From contig NZ_WOBR01000007.1 of NCBI RefSeq assembly GCF_009727955.1, positions 124,001 to 188,000 on the forward strand: 64,000 bases of DNA. Reading direction: 5' to 3'. Made by a program: the position numbers and the translations under genes. Shown here in pieces: positions 48,901 to 59,247 of this stretch (position 1 is the stretch's first letter; each line of letters opens with the position of its first letter). Under the pieces are notes generated by a model. The model saw only the letters and a program-made list of their open reading frames with translations, had not been told where the DNA came from and searched no databases. The DNA comes from Aliivibrio fischeri. GTDB lineage: Bacteria > Pseudomonadota > Gammaproteobacteria > Enterobacterales > Vibrionaceae.

Positions 48901-49849
48901 CCGTTGCAAAAACATTCCACCCTTTATTATCAGGTTGAAGCTCAAACACGCCGCCTTCTACACTAACCTGATGAATACTTTTATCTTCAACCCAATTTAA
49001 ATACGAAGGAGACGCTTCAACTAATGCATCAATTGGTTGGCCATTTTTAAAAGAAAACCAAGCATTTACTGATACTTCACCTTGCGTTATTCCATATTCT
49101 TTTTGGATAGAATCAGTGATCCAAGGCGTCACTTGAATATTTTTAGCTTCAACATAAAAGTGACCATCTAAACTTTTAAATGATCCTTTTTCTTTGAAAT
49201 TAGCAATGACTTTAAGTTGATTGATTTCACTACCAATAACACTGACGATGCCTTCTGCTAAGTGTTTTCGACGTTCATTACGCCATTGAAGAGAGTCAAT
49301 CTGAATGGTTTTTTCGTTACCATCAAGCGCCATGAAAGCAACTTGAGAACTTTTTATGGAGAAGTGATTTAAACGAACGAGAAATAAGTCTTCTAAACGT
49401 TTAGCTAAAGACTCATCACTCTCTTTTTCTGCTTTTATATCTTCCTCATTTTTCCCTAAACTTGAAGGACCTAACGAAGTAAGATCTGCAGTCAACTTAT
49501 CAATTCTTAAATCAGCAAATTGAGGTTGCTGTGCCCATAATGAAGATAAAATATTAAGTTGAATCTCAACCGCTCCCACTGAAATTATTTCATCGCCAGT
49601 GCTTGGATCAACTGCGGTCAATTTTCTAAGATTTAATGACGGGTTGGTATTTCTCCAACGTCCTTTAACTTCACCAATAGAGATAGAAAACCCTGTCGTT
49701 TCTGAAAGGAAAGTTTCAATTTCGGGCTGATATTGGTTGAGAGTAGGTAGAAAAAGGCGCAGGCTGGTAATGACTAATGCTGCTAGTAAAAATACCAGCA
49801 GCAATAATCCCATCAAGCAACGTTCAAAACGAATTAACTTAGTGGTCAC
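45980..49849 (-). CDS. yhdP: AsmA-like phospholipid transport protein YhdP
   Basis: A giant AsmA-like protein, one of the three (TamB, YdbH, YhdP) that move phospholipid from the inner to the outer membrane in E. coli. The 1289-residue product has one N-terminal transmembrane helix (LLLLVFLLAALVITSLRLFL) and then a long run of beta strands with repeated hydrophobic/polar alternation, the DUF3971 and AsmA-like regions. The C-terminal stretch with VKGAARFLGLFSIDSIIRKMQLDFRDVFDDGMAF and YKVEGPLDSPTVKELSRSQ is typical. Starts 11 bp after rng. Length near the E. coli 1266. Confidence 0.95.
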   Translation of the reverse strand: MTTKLIRFERCLMGLLLLVFLLAALVITSLRLFLPTLNQYQPEIETFLSETTGFSISIGEVKGRWRNTNPSLNLRKLTAVDPSTGDEIISVGAVEIQLNILSSLWAQQPQFADLRIDKLTADLTSLGPSSLGKNEEDIKAEKESDESLAKRLEDLFLVRLNHFSIKSSQVAFMALDGNEKTIQIDSLQWRNERRKHLAEGIVSVIGSEINQLKVIANFKEKGSFKSLDGHFYVEAKNIQVTPWITDSIQKEYGITQGEVSVNAWFSFKNGQPIDALVEASPSYLNWVEDKSIHQVSVEGGVFELQPDNKGWNVFATDVQVKHQGNKWPEITGSFSWQPEKWVLNLAHIDLQSALGLKTLLPPSQDNVTDLLTTLNPKGSVNDIRVELDKTTGLNYSASILSAGMNQWELLPGFHKLDVLITGNEEKGKAKLSLVDDTLPYGDVFQAPLNIKDGDVTAYWEVNNDGWRLWSDYIYVSTPDLQARGEFRLDFPTDKPSVLSFYAEADAFNADQTWRYLPTLALGQDLTDYLSAAVQGGNAKTVQLLWYGELDDFPYTKYDGIFQVKVGLKDAQFAFDTAWPPLTNLQLDLMFQNASMFLSSHSADLMDVHATRVTGRIANLSEDGKLTIRATANGSGKAVREYMTATPLVDSVGAALNSIQVDNRVDALLRLDIPFSGEGVRAWGYADLANNHIELQSPNIVLTNAKGRIEFDNDVVKASGIKASLLGQPVSLSFHGEDQSDYYGVKIETKGNWKIAPLKNYIDSPMMDKVSGTSSWNSNINLQVADVGFTYQIGVYAQLGNMASTLPYPLASERGTTEKASLQVSGNSEKLSGRLTLPDTKYQAEIDITGKIPEITASHVVVGKGNYKVSPIVGNSASINTKYLDADAWIAEPILSKGAKKKSKSVAMSHFPVIPVPTRIDSNIKSLHLASLDWNDVNADIRKKSQGWYAQVRSQEVDGKASWKDNDELLVQLDNLHIFIPSLDKPENQRGLNRAKENEPLISSFDREFFRLMPNLELTIKDAWIQGYKLGKVDTKLHKKGDTFYLDKLKITSGENKLAMSGNWLLDKEKSHSTFKVKASGENNSELLARFGISSGIQKASYSMDGDLNWDGAPWSIRTNTLSGELASTLGEGVITDVKGAARFLGLFSIDSIIRKMQLDFRDVFDDGMAFNSITGSGKMRNGIFVSNNLTMDAVAGEMNIKGKADLNTRLVDAEVSFTPDLTSGIPIITAFAVAPQTAIIVLAVATAIAPVIDVITQVNYKVEGPLDSPTVKELSRSQGEYQLPEKTEK

Positions 49850-49860
49850 TTATTTTTCTC

Positions 49861-51330
49861 TTACATCATAACGACGTCAAACTGCTCTTGAATATAAAGA
49901 GGTTCAGCTTGAATTTTAACTTGTTTACCAATAAAAAGTTCGAGTTCAGCTAGCGCATGAGACTCTTCCCCTTCAAGAGCATCAGCAACAGCTACCGAGG
50001 CATAAACAACAAACTTATCAGAGTCATACGCTCGGTTTACACGCGTGATTTCACGTAAAATTTCATAACATACGCTTTCCACGGTTTTCACTGCTCCACG
50101 ACCTTCACAAGTAGGGCATTGACCACATAAGATATGTTCAATACTTTCTCGAGTTCGTTTACGCGTCATCTCAACTAAACCAAGTTGTGTAAAACCATTG
50201 ATATTGGTTTTTACACGATCTTTTTCTAAAGCAGTACCTAAAGATTGGAGAACTCGGCGACGATGCTCTTCACTTAACATATCAATGAAATCAATAATGA
50301 TGATTCCACCTAAATTTCGTAAGCGAAGTTGACGAGCTATCGCTTGTGTAGCTTCAATATTGGTATTAAAAATGGTTTCTTCTAAATTGCGTCGACCAAC
50401 AAAAGCACCAGTATTTATGTCCACAGTGGTCATAGCTTCGGTTTGATCGATAATCAGATAACCGCCAGATTTTAATTCAACTTTACGATCAAGTGCTCGT
50501 TGAATTTCATTCTCAGTTTCATACATATCAAAGATAGGCTTATCACCTGAGTAATATTCCAATTTCTTTGTTAATTCAGGTACGAATTCTGTTGTAAATT
50601 CTTTTAGCTTCTCAAATGCTAGCTTTGAATCCACACGGATAAGGTCTAGCTCTGTACCAACAAAGTCACGTAAAATACGTTGGTCCAAACCTAGCTCACC
50701 ATAAAGCATTGATTTTGTTTTATTCTTTTTACGACGTTCAATTACTTTATGCCATAAACGTTTTAAGAAAGCAGCATCTTGTGAGATCTCAGCCTCACTC
50801 GCACCTTCAGCTGCGGTTCGAATAATAAACCCACCAAACTCATCACAATAATCAGAGACGGTGTCTTTTAAACGATTACGCTCTTTCTCGCTTTCAATAC
50901 GTTGAGATACACCAACGTGACTTGCTCCTGGCATAAATACCAAGTAACGAGAAGGTAGAGTAATATCTGTTGTCAGACGAGCACCTTTTGTACCAAGCGG
51001 ATCTTTTACTACTTGTACAACGAGATCTTGTCCTTGGTGGACAAGCTGTGAAATATCCCTTACTTGGAATTGACGTTTTTCATTTTCAGAAACACATTCT
51101 GTATGAGGGACAATATCTGAGGCGTGAAGAAATGCGGCTTTATCCAAACCGATATCAATAAACGCAGCTTGCATGCCCGGTAATACTCGGCTTACACGGC
51201 CTTTATAAATATTACCAACAATACCGCGCCTTGCTTCTCTTTCTACATGAACTTCTTGAAGCACACCGGCTTCAATCATCGCAACTCGAGTTTCGCTCGG
51301 AGTTACGTTTATTAACAACTCTGTACTCAT
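49861..51330 (-). CDS. rng: Ribonuclease G
   Basis: Endoribonuclease for 16S rRNA 5' maturation and mRNA decay. The 489-residue product has the N-terminal S1 domain (GNIYKGRVSRVLPGMQAAFIDIG), the RNase H-like core, the catalytic Asp residues in IIDFIDM, and the zinc-link CGQCPTCEGRG. The ATG at 51330 follows GAGGTG and reproduces the E. coli length of 489; an upstream in-frame start at 51339 is rejected. Preceded by maf, followed by yhdP. Confidence 0.96.
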   Translation of the reverse strand: MSTELLINVTPSETRVAMIEAGVLQEVHVEREARRGIVGNIYKGRVSRVLPGMQAAFIDIGLDKAAFLHASDIVPHTECVSENEKRQFQVRDISQLVHQGQDLVVQVVKDPLGTKGARLTTDITLPSRYLVFMPGASHVGVSQRIESEKERNRLKDTVSDYCDEFGGFIIRTAAEGASEAEISQDAAFLKRLWHKVIERRKKNKTKSMLYGELGLDQRILRDFVGTELDLIRVDSKLAFEKLKEFTTEFVPELTKKLEYYSGDKPIFDMYETENEIQRALDRKVELKSGGYLIIDQTEAMTTVDINTGAFVGRRNLEETIFNTNIEATQAIARQLRLRNLGGIIIIDFIDMLSEEHRRRVLQSLGTALEKDRVKTNINGFTQLGLVEMTRKRTRESIEHILCGQCPTCEGRGAVKTVESVCYEILREITRVNRAYDSDKFVVYASVAVADALEGEESHALAELELFIGKQVKIQAEPLYIQEQFDVVMM

Positions 51331-51349
51331 TTGGAGCACCTCACTAATT

Positions 51350-51925
51350 TTACAAAAATTGGTGTAAGAGCTGATCTGTTTCCATCAAAGGCAGTCCCAT
51401 GACAGCGTGATAGCTGCCATCAATACGCGAGACAAATCGCCCACCACTACCTTGAATACCGTATGACCCTGCTTTATCGCAAGGTTCACCACTTTCCCAA
51501 TATTGTTCTATTTCTTGTTCAGAAAGCGTTTTAAACCATACCTGAGTAATTACTGTTTTGGTTCTTATTTTTTCAGGTGTGGCAATCGTTACAGCAGTCA
51601 TTACTTGATGTTGACGACCAGACAGTGCCAAGAGCATTCTCTTAGCATCTTCAAAATCTTTTGGTTTTTCTAAAATAACACCATCGATAACAACGATGGT
51701 GTCAGAGCCCAATACTGGGGTATATTTACTCTTTGTTTTTTCTATCGCTTTAACGCCAGCTTGAGCCTTATCTTTAGATAAACGCTCAACATACATCAAT
51801 GCCGTTTCATGTTCTTGATGTATCTCTTCAACATCCACCGATAACACATCAAATTGATAACCTAATTGCGTTAACAACTCTTTTCTTCTCGGAGAACCTG
51901 ACGCTAAGAAAACTTGCGCTTCCAT
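51350..51925 (-). CDS. yhdE: Maf-like nucleotide pyrophosphatase (YhdE)
   Basis: Maf proteins are nucleotide pyrophosphatases (dTTP/UTP in YhdE) that influence septation and housecleaning. The 191-residue protein has VFLASGSPRRKELLTQLG, the ERLSKDKA motif, and PVLGSDTIVVIDG with the active Asp, followed by AGSYGIQGSGGRFVSRIDGSY and VMGLPL. Position after mreD is as in E. coli. Confidence 0.95.
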   Translation of the reverse strand: MEAQVFLASGSPRRKELLTQLGYQFDVLSVDVEEIHQEHETALMYVERLSKDKAQAGVKAIEKTKSKYTPVLGSDTIVVIDGVILEKPKDFEDAKRMLLALSGRQHQVMTAVTIATPEKIRTKTVITQVWFKTLSEQEIEQYWESGEPCDKAGSYGIQGSGGRFVSRIDGSYHAVMGLPLMETDQLLHQFL

Positions 51926-51935
51926 TCTTGCTTTC

Positions 51936-52427
51936 CTATCGAATTGACCAATGACGGCGAACTCTTCGCATTAATAAAAACAACCAAGGCCATAGTAGGA
52001 AGTTTAACACGCCTGCCCATAAAAAATGTGCGTTAAAAGACACATCATGAACTAAAAACTCCCCCATAAACTCTAATATTTTCCCTAATAGGGTTAAACC
52101 AGAGAATATTGCAGCTTGTTGCCATAAGGCTAAGTTTCTCAAGACCTTAAAGTTAGCAGCAACCAAATAAACCAATATCGCCATGGTCATACCACGGATG
52201 CCTAATGTTGTTCCTAGTAATAGATCCCATAAGATCCCAAGCACCATTGCCGTTCCCACATTCACTCGATGTGGTAGAGCTAGCACCCAATAAAAGGTCA
52301 CTAAAATGATCCACGACGGTCTTAGAACCTCTAAAGCACCAGGCCAAGGAGCTGCTTGTAACGTCAATGCGATTAAAAAAGAAAGCCAAATAATGACCCT
52401 TCCACGCATTAAATGACTACTCGCCAT
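51936..52427 (-). CDS. mreD: Rod shape-determining protein MreD
   Basis: Inner-membrane component of the elongasome. The 163-residue protein is almost entirely hydrophobic, with five to six helices (VIIWLSFLIALTLQAAPWP first) and VGTAMVLGILWDLLLGTTLGIRGM, the family's conserved Gly-Asp-rich helix. It overlaps mreC by 11 bp, so the pair is coupled. Length matches MreD (162 in E. coli). Confidence 0.95.
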   Translation of the reverse strand: MASSHLMRGRVIIWLSFLIALTLQAAPWPGALEVLRPSWIILVTFYWVLALPHRVNVGTAMVLGILWDLLLGTTLGIRGMTMAILVYLVAANFKVLRNLALWQQAAIFSGLTLLGKILEFMGEFLVHDVSFNAHFLWAGVLNFLLWPWLFLLMRRVRRHWSIR

Positions 52428-53274
52428 CAGACATCTCCTTTGGTGCTAGTTCATTTCCTGTTGGCCATACAAGTAATAAATAACGTAATTTATCAAACTC
52501 AACCGTAGTTTCTATATCAATAGAAGCAAATGGGCGTTTATTATCATTATCTATTTTAGAGATATACCCAACCGGATACCCTTCAGGGTAACGTTGACCT
52601 AAACCAGAAGTTACCAATAAATCCCCAACTTTTAAGTCAGTATTTGTTGGTATGTGCTCAAGTTGCATCATATCTAAGTGACCTTTGCCCGATGCAATAA
52701 CACGAATGTCATTTCTAACTGCCTGCACAGGAATTGCATTATTTGCATCCGTTAATAACAACACTCGGCTGTTATGTGCTCCAACATAGTTAATTTGCCC
52801 AACGATACCTTTATCACTGATGACTGGCTGACCTTCATATACGCCATCAACGGAGCCTTTATCTATCATTACTTGATGTGTATAAGGTGCGGAATCCACC
52901 GCCATTACTTCCGTTACCATCTTTTTCTCATCACGAATAAATGGTGAACCAAGTAAATTACGTAAACGACTATTTTCTTGTTTCAGCTGCTCCATTAGCA
53001 ACAAATTACTGTTTTGAACAAACATTTCTTGTTTAAGGCGCTGATTTTCAAGCATGAGAGTATTACGGCTATTAAACCGTTCATACATGCCATTAAACAT
53101 AGTACGAGGAAGGTTTGCCGCATAATGAATTGGGGAAACAAAGCTATTTAATAGGTAACGTATGTCGGAAAAGGCATTTAAACGACTATCGGCTAACATT
53201 AGGCTAGCCGATACCATTACTGCAATAAACAGGCGAAATTGTAGAGAAGGACCTCTACCAAAGATTGGAGTCAT
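52417..53274 (-). CDS. mreC: Rod shape-determining protein MreC
   Basis: Periplasmic scaffold of the elongasome with one transmembrane helix. The 285-residue protein has the N-terminal anchor (FRLFIAVMVSASLMLADSR), a coiled coil from about 60-105 (ENQRLKQEMFVQNSNLL...), then the beta-barrel domain with GVYEGQPVISDKGIVGQI and PNDI-like core, and GDLLVTSGLGQRYPEGYPVG. ATG 53274 is favoured over a GTG six bases upstream. The protein is shorter than E. coli MreC (367), as in other vibrios. Confidence 0.93.
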   Translation of the reverse strand: MTPIFGRGPSLQFRLFIAVMVSASLMLADSRLNAFSDIRYLLNSFVSPIHYAANLPRTMFNGMYERFNSRNTLMLENQRLKQEMFVQNSNLLLMEQLKQENSRLRNLLGSPFIRDEKKMVTEVMAVDSAPYTHQVMIDKGSVDGVYEGQPVISDKGIVGQINYVGAHNSRVLLLTDANNAIPVQAVRNDIRVIASGKGHLDMMQLEHIPTNTDLKVGDLLVTSGLGQRYPEGYPVGYISKIDNDNKRPFASIDIETTVEFDKLRYLLLVWPTGNELAPKEMSDGE

Positions 53275-53297
53275 ATCCACTCACCCGTTAGTTGTTA

Positions 53298-54443
<1,146 letters not shown>

Positions 54444-54463
54444 TCAGGATTTTTATTCATTTT

Positions 54464-57400
54464 TTAGTTAGAAGTACCAATAATGTTACTTTCACCACGA
54501 AAAATAACACGATCATTACCTCGATACACCCCAAAAGTGACAAGCGTCGAAGGATCTTCATCTCCTTTACCTCGCCAATTGAATTGTAACCAAGGTTGTA
54601 GGTATAAACCCGATGGTTTTAATTCACAATGTGTATGCTTTTCACTTAATTGTGGCGAACCTTCAGATAAGCACAACCAAAAGCGGATTTGCTCTCTCAA
54701 CTGATTGTTATCGGGTTCTGCTCTTAGATCAATTGAGTTAAGACCAGATTTAATACCACCAGTTCCCATTAATTTCGCAGCACTTTCCTTATCAGGTTCT
54801 GGCCAAATAGTTTGCTTATAATAAGATGAACCATTAAATATGGCTGCGTCATCTTCTTTACTTAAAATAAAACGCTGACCATCCCAATATTCAACCCTAA
54901 GGGGCACTGATACAGATTGTCCTGAAGCAACGCCTACATTATCTAATACCATTCGCCCATAACGAACATCCGGTTGAGATAAAAGTTCTGCCTCTACTAA
55001 TTGTTGATCTTTAATGAAGGAAACAGGATCTACACCACTAATTTTTAGGCTTAAACTTGTGATTTCTGAACTTGAGTGCCCCGATGTATTAAACGGGCCA
55101 TCGACCACCGTAGTACGATTTCCAAATGAAGGTGCCCCCTCTTTTTTTGACCACATCACAGCATGATCTAAATTCGTAACTTGCCATACAGCCTTATCAC
55201 CCCAATGCGTTTCATCTAAATCCACATCAGTAATATTTAAGCGAGAAGCGTATTCCCCAACCAATGAGAACCTAGATTTTAACTCATCGTTAAACTGACC
55301 ATAGTTGGTGACCTCTGAATCTAAAGCACTATAAGCAGTAACTTGAAAATCCACATTTTTAAAAAATTGATCCATATATACAAAGCTACCCTCTGATGTG
55401 CCTTGCTTTTGAGGATAATCCCACTCGGTATTTGTGATAGAAAAATATGCAGGGTAAAAGCGCCCTACCTTAGAAGCCGTTGACGGAATATTAAACCCAG
55501 AACGGTTAAAGTAATCATTCTGGAAAACATCAAAACTTAATGTACCTACTTCATTCCAATTTATCTTAGTTGATGAGTTTTGGTTCTCATTTGTCACTTC
55601 TTTATTAAAATCCGCAATAGGTTGTCCATCAACAGTAACGACGCCGATAGCACCTGATTGTGGGTAATATACTTGAGAAGATAGATTTAACTTAGCGCTC
55701 CCTTCACTATGAGTAATATAGCTTGGCGTCACAGTCTGACTGCAAACTAAAGATGGGTTATCATGATCTGGAATTCCATTTCCATAAGTTCCAGAATCTA
55801 ATTCTTTAATCCAATTCACCGCTTTTAAATAAGCATTAAAATCAGTTCCAGAAGCCAAGTAAGCGCCATTAAGCTCATCGATATAAGACGGTAATGTAGA
55901 TGATTGGTCACACAATGCTGCGGTAAAAGGACGGAAATAAAATTGCTCTGAGGTCGTAAACGTATCACCTTGAATATTTGCACTGGCTGTTAATTTTGCC
56001 TTTCCAGCATCATTCAATCGAGCTTGAAGAGAACCATCAGCTTGATTTTCATCTCCACCGGCAACACCATTCACAAATGAAATCGATACACTTTTGTTTG
56101 CTTCAGCCCAGCTGCTGCCTTCTTTTTTGATTTCAATTCTCTCATTACTTGTCGCAGGTAAGACTGAATTCGAAAAAGTAACATTAATGTCCGTTGTTTC
56201 TTTAATTATTGTGCAACTGAGTGCATTTTCATATTCATTTTCTTGTCCGCGTATCATTAATCTAAAAGGATAAGGACGCCCTGCTACTTGATTGCTATCA
56301 GAACCATCAACACCTTCTGATGGAACAATGCTGATTGCTTTAGCGATAAACTCATACGGTCCTTCTGTCGTAGTTAGATTTTCACTACTAACACTGGCTG
56401 AAACGTTATAAGAATTTAAGAATTTACTATGAATATATCGAGTAACCACAGCAGGACCGCTTGATGGAAACACCGTTTCAAAACGACTGTCATCAGCATG
56501 GTTACACTCGGGAGTTGTAATGTTTCCATCGTCACTCCAACACGCTGAGTTTCTATCTCCAGTAGCAACCGGGGTACTGGTTACTTGTAATTCTTGTCCT
56601 TTACCTTCAATCACATCACCATTGGTATCAACAAGAGAAAAATCAATTTCTATACCGTCACAAGCAAGTCCTTTCCCTGAAGTTGGAGAGATGACGAGTT
56701 GGATATCATTGCTTGGGTTGATGCACTCACTTTCGCCGATTATTCGAGAATTAGATGATAAACTTATTTTCTTTGCTGTAACCGCCCCATGAACAGAAAT
56801 ATTACCGTTAAGAGTTACCTTATTTTCACTATATAAATGCGCTTTTAATAAATTCGATCCCGACATTATTATATCGGTATTAATTCCATGAGCTAAAATT
56901 AATAGATTATCTGGCTTTGCTTCATGGTTATAAACGGCACTACCAGAATCTGTCCATTTTTGAACATGAATGATAGTTTTTTCTATATTTGAAAAATATA
57001 TATCCGCAAAACCCGTCGCATAAAATTGATTAACCCAATAAACCCCAGGTTCAATAACTACCTGAATATAATCAGCAGCATTCCCCCCCCTCAAATTTAT
57101 CGATGTATAATGGCCAGGGGTAATAGTAATATCATCTATCCCATCAATAGAGCCATCCGCTCCTGTAAACTCAAGTGGTATTGATAACTGAGGAACCATT
57201 AAAGAAGGATCTGCAATACAATCGCCACTTTCTCCGTTACCGTCTTCACATGTATTTCCAGACTTTAAGTTCATAGAACCAAGAGGAAATCCAACCTTTC
57301 GATTCGGAGTCTCAATGTAAGAACGATTACGTCCCTTTTCACCATCAACGATTAATTGTTTTGAGCCACCACCATCAAACCAAGTTTGAGCAGTAGATGG

Positions 57401-57517
57401 AAAATACTGACACATATCATCAATCGTATTTAATTCTTTCTTTACTTCTGCATTAGAATTCATAGAAAAGCAAAATAAGGAAATACAACTAATAAAGTAA
57501 ATACAAATTCTATTCAT
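54464..57517 (-). CDS. mshQ: MSHA biogenesis protein MshQ (DUF6701)
   Basis: A 1017-residue exported protein with a signal peptide ending MNSNA at about residue 23. Region about 150-250 has a beta-helix-like run (LILAHGINTDIIMSG, then NKVTLNGNISVHGAVTAKKISLSSNS), and the C-terminal half matches the large DUF6701 domain (ending LVTFGVYRGNDRVIF). In the MSHA system it is a biogenesis protein, perhaps a tip adhesin-like component; the role is not proved. ATG 57517 (GGAG eight bases upstream) is preferred over a TTG three bases before it; it overlaps mshP by one base. A G8 tract lies at 57083-57090 (codons R143-G-G), a possible slippage site. Confidence 0.9.
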   Translation of the reverse strand: MNRICIYFISCISLFCFSMNSNAEVKKELNTIDDMCQYFPSTAQTWFDGGGSKQLIVDGEKGRNRSYIETPNRKVGFPLGSMNLKSGNTCEDGNGESGDCIADPSLMVPQLSIPLEFTGADGSIDGIDDITITPGHYTSINLRGGNAADYIQVVIEPGVYWVNQFYATGFADIYFSNIEKTIIHVQKWTDSGSAVYNHEAKPDNLLILAHGINTDIIMSGSNLLKAHLYSENKVTLNGNISVHGAVTAKKISLSSNSRIIGESECINPSNDIQLVISPTSGKGLACDGIEIDFSLVDTNGDVIEGKGQELQVTSTPVATGDRNSACWSDDGNITTPECNHADDSRFETVFPSSGPAVVTRYIHSKFLNSYNVSASVSSENLTTTEGPYEFIAKAISIVPSEGVDGSDSNQVAGRPYPFRLMIRGQENEYENALSCTIIKETTDINVTFSNSVLPATSNERIEIKKEGSSWAEANKSVSISFVNGVAGGDENQADGSLQARLNDAGKAKLTASANIQGDTFTTSEQFYFRPFTAALCDQSSTLPSYIDELNGAYLASGTDFNAYLKAVNWIKELDSGTYGNGIPDHDNPSLVCSQTVTPSYITHSEGSAKLNLSSQVYYPQSGAIGVVTVDGQPIADFNKEVTNENQNSSTKINWNEVGTLSFDVFQNDYFNRSGFNIPSTASKVGRFYPAYFSITNTEWDYPQKQGTSEGSFVYMDQFFKNVDFQVTAYSALDSEVTNYGQFNDELKSRFSLVGEYASRLNITDVDLDETHWGDKAVWQVTNLDHAVMWSKKEGAPSFGNRTTVVDGPFNTSGHSSSEITSLSLKISGVDPVSFIKDQQLVEAELLSQPDVRYGRMVLDNVGVASGQSVSVPLRVEYWDGQRFILSKEDDAAIFNGSSYYKQTIWPEPDKESAAKLMGTGGIKSGLNSIDLRAEPDNNQLREQIRFWLCLSEGSPQLSEKHTHCELKPSGLYLQPWLQFNWRGKGDEDPSTLVTFGVYRGNDRVIFRGESNIIGTSN

Positions 57518-57951
57518 CAATTAATCTCCTTTGCCCATACTTCTTGAACTCGTGTAACTTGATCAATACCAGAACCACAAGTTACTGAACTTGTAATTTT
57601 AAAATATTGAATCTCTTCACTGTGATAATTCACCGTATTTGTCACGCATACCACTTCTGGCTTTTCTTTACAGCCACTCTCATCCGCTCTCATATTAGGA
57701 CGACGAACCACGCCATTACAGATACTTGTATTAGCACCAGAAACACCAATAGGAAAAAGTTGAGTTAGCCCCCATTCAGCACCCGAATGCGCTAAAAACC
57801 ATGCTTGAGTACCCAATACTTCTTTAGAAAGCGTGTCATGATTACTATTTTCTACTTTCAATAAATTAAGAGATAAAAAGCCAACTACCACCATGACAAC
57901 AATGGACATAACCAACAAATTACCCTTCTGCTTTCTTTTATTAGGGAACAT
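57517..57951 (-). CDS. mshP: MSHA minor pilin-like protein MshP
   Basis: A 144-residue PilX-like protein with a hydrophobic N-terminal helix after a KGNLL prepilin-type site (QKGNLLVMSIVVMVVVGFLSLNLL). The mature C-terminal part is short, with several Cys (about residues 79-125) that may form disulfides. In V. cholerae MshP is a minor component of the MSHA pilus. Overlaps mshO by 11 bp and mshQ by one base. Predicted processing by a prepilin peptidase is less certain than for the other pilins. Confidence 0.88.
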   Translation of the reverse strand: MFPNKRKQKGNLLVMSIVVMVVVGFLSLNLLKVENSNHDTLSKEVLGTQAWFLAHSGAEWGLTQLFPIGVSGANTSICNGVVRRPNMRADESGCKEKPEVVCVTNTVNYHSEEIQYFKITSSVTCGSGIDQVTRVQEVWAKEIN

Positions 57952-58666
57952 TTATCACCTGCACATCATGTTGATATTGAGTAATTTCACCAAGGTCATT
58001 TTTAAAAGCTAACACTAACTTCATTATGCTATTACGTTGAATTGATGCATTTTCAAAAGAGAAATGACCGTTATGAACCTGATTAATGAGTTGTGTATTT
58101 GAACGAAAAACACCATCTCCCACAATGCAATATTCAATAGGATTAGGATGATAGAAAAATGCGCGTTCAGAAACTGAATTTGATATGAAGGCTGGATTAT
58201 TATTACTTGAGAACATAACCGTTGATACGCCACCAGAAATACCAACGCTATCTACCATTACGTATCTATGGTTTTCTTCTTGAAGTAAATCATCTTGGGT
58301 ACTTGGGTTAATTATCAAGCGTAGATTATTCGTATTCAAAGGAACTTCTGACAATAAAACTACGTCGATTGTTTTTTGATTTATCAAAGGAAAAGACAAA
58401 TAAAATGCACTGCGTTCAATGGGAACAAAACTAATACACTGATTATTTGAAGTAACGTCGATGCTATTAGGAACCGCGTGACGTAATTCACGACTTAACT
58501 TTTCAATTAAGAATTTAGCCTGCATTTGATTATCTTGACGATCAATGCTGTCGTTATAACTTTGAAAACCAAGTTGTAGTGTATTACTCGCAGCCAAAGC
58601 AACAAGTCCAACAACAACAATGGTTAAAATAAGCTCAATTAACGTAAACCCTAATGCACGTTTCAT
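57941..58666 (-). CDS. mshO: MSHA minor pilin MshO
   Basis: A 241-residue type IV pilin-like protein (PilW/GspJ type). The prepilin site is ALG|FTLIEL, with Glu at +5 and a typical hydrophobic helix LILTIVVVGLVALAAS. The remainder, with FLIEKLSRELRHAVPNS, is the pattern of minor pseudopilins that prime the pilus. Its first base coincides with the last of the mshD stop. Confidence 0.9.
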   Translation of the reverse strand: MKRALGFTLIELILTIVVVGLVALAASNTLQLGFQSYNDSIDRQDNQMQAKFLIEKLSRELRHAVPNSIDVTSNNQCISFVPIERSAFYLSFPLINQKTIDVVLLSEVPLNTNNLRLIINPSTQDDLLQEENHRYVMVDSVGISGGVSTVMFSSNNNPAFISNSVSERAFFYHPNPIEYCIVGDGVFRSNTQLINQVHNGHFSFENASIQRNSIMKLVLAFKNDLGEITQYQHDVQVINVP

Positions 58667-59247
58667 TAGTAATTACCTCGATACGCACTAAAAGTGTACT
58701 TGGCATGGTTACTTCCATAGAGGGTTACTCTAATAAGCTTATACGGTGTTATTACCGTACCTGAATTATCAACATCGTTATAGTTAACCGTTATTTCAAC
58801 CGTAAAATTTTTATACTCATCGGCATTAGAGACACCAATAAGATCACCTAATTGGTATTGCGGCAAGCTAGTTGAAGAACATACAGAGAGCTCCCCCCAA
58901 CAACCAATAAAGTCATCAACATCATTAAATGTTGCTGCAATGGTTTCAGCCCCATCCTTACCTAAATTCGTAGAGCAACTAATGAGTGTTCCACTGCCAT
59001 CCTTTTCACCACATCGATATTGACCACCATTAGGATCACTATTTTCATCAAACTGACGGCTTAAAATATCCGTTACTACAGAATGACCAAGCGTGGCGGC
59101 TTGTGCTTGATAAGTCGCCTTATGAGATATGGAAGAAGAAGTAAACACACCAGATACCAAGATCGATAATGCAAATCCTAAGATCACAATGCCTACGATC
59201 GACTCAATCAAGGTTAACCCTCGTTGTACATTCAAGCCCCTTTTCAT
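58666..59247 (-). CDS. mshD: MSHA minor pilin MshD
   Basis: A 193-residue PilV-type minor pilin. Prepilin site QRG|LTLIESIVGIVILG, with Leu instead of Phe at +1, a variation seen in minor pilins. A long mature domain with several Cys (about 78-125). It overlaps mshC by four bases (ATGA) and mshO by one base. Placed by order and pilin signature; sequence beyond the helix is not diagnostic by itself. Confidence 0.88.
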   Translation of the reverse strand: MKRGLNVQRGLTLIESIVGIVILGFALSILVSGVFTSSSISHKATYQAQAATLGHSVVTDILSRQFDENSDPNGGQYRCGEKDGSGTLISCSTNLGKDGAETIAATFNDVDDFIGCWGELSVCSSTSLPQYQLGDLIGVSNADEYKNFTVEITVNYNDVDNSGTVITPYKLIRVTLYGSNHAKYTFSAYRGNY

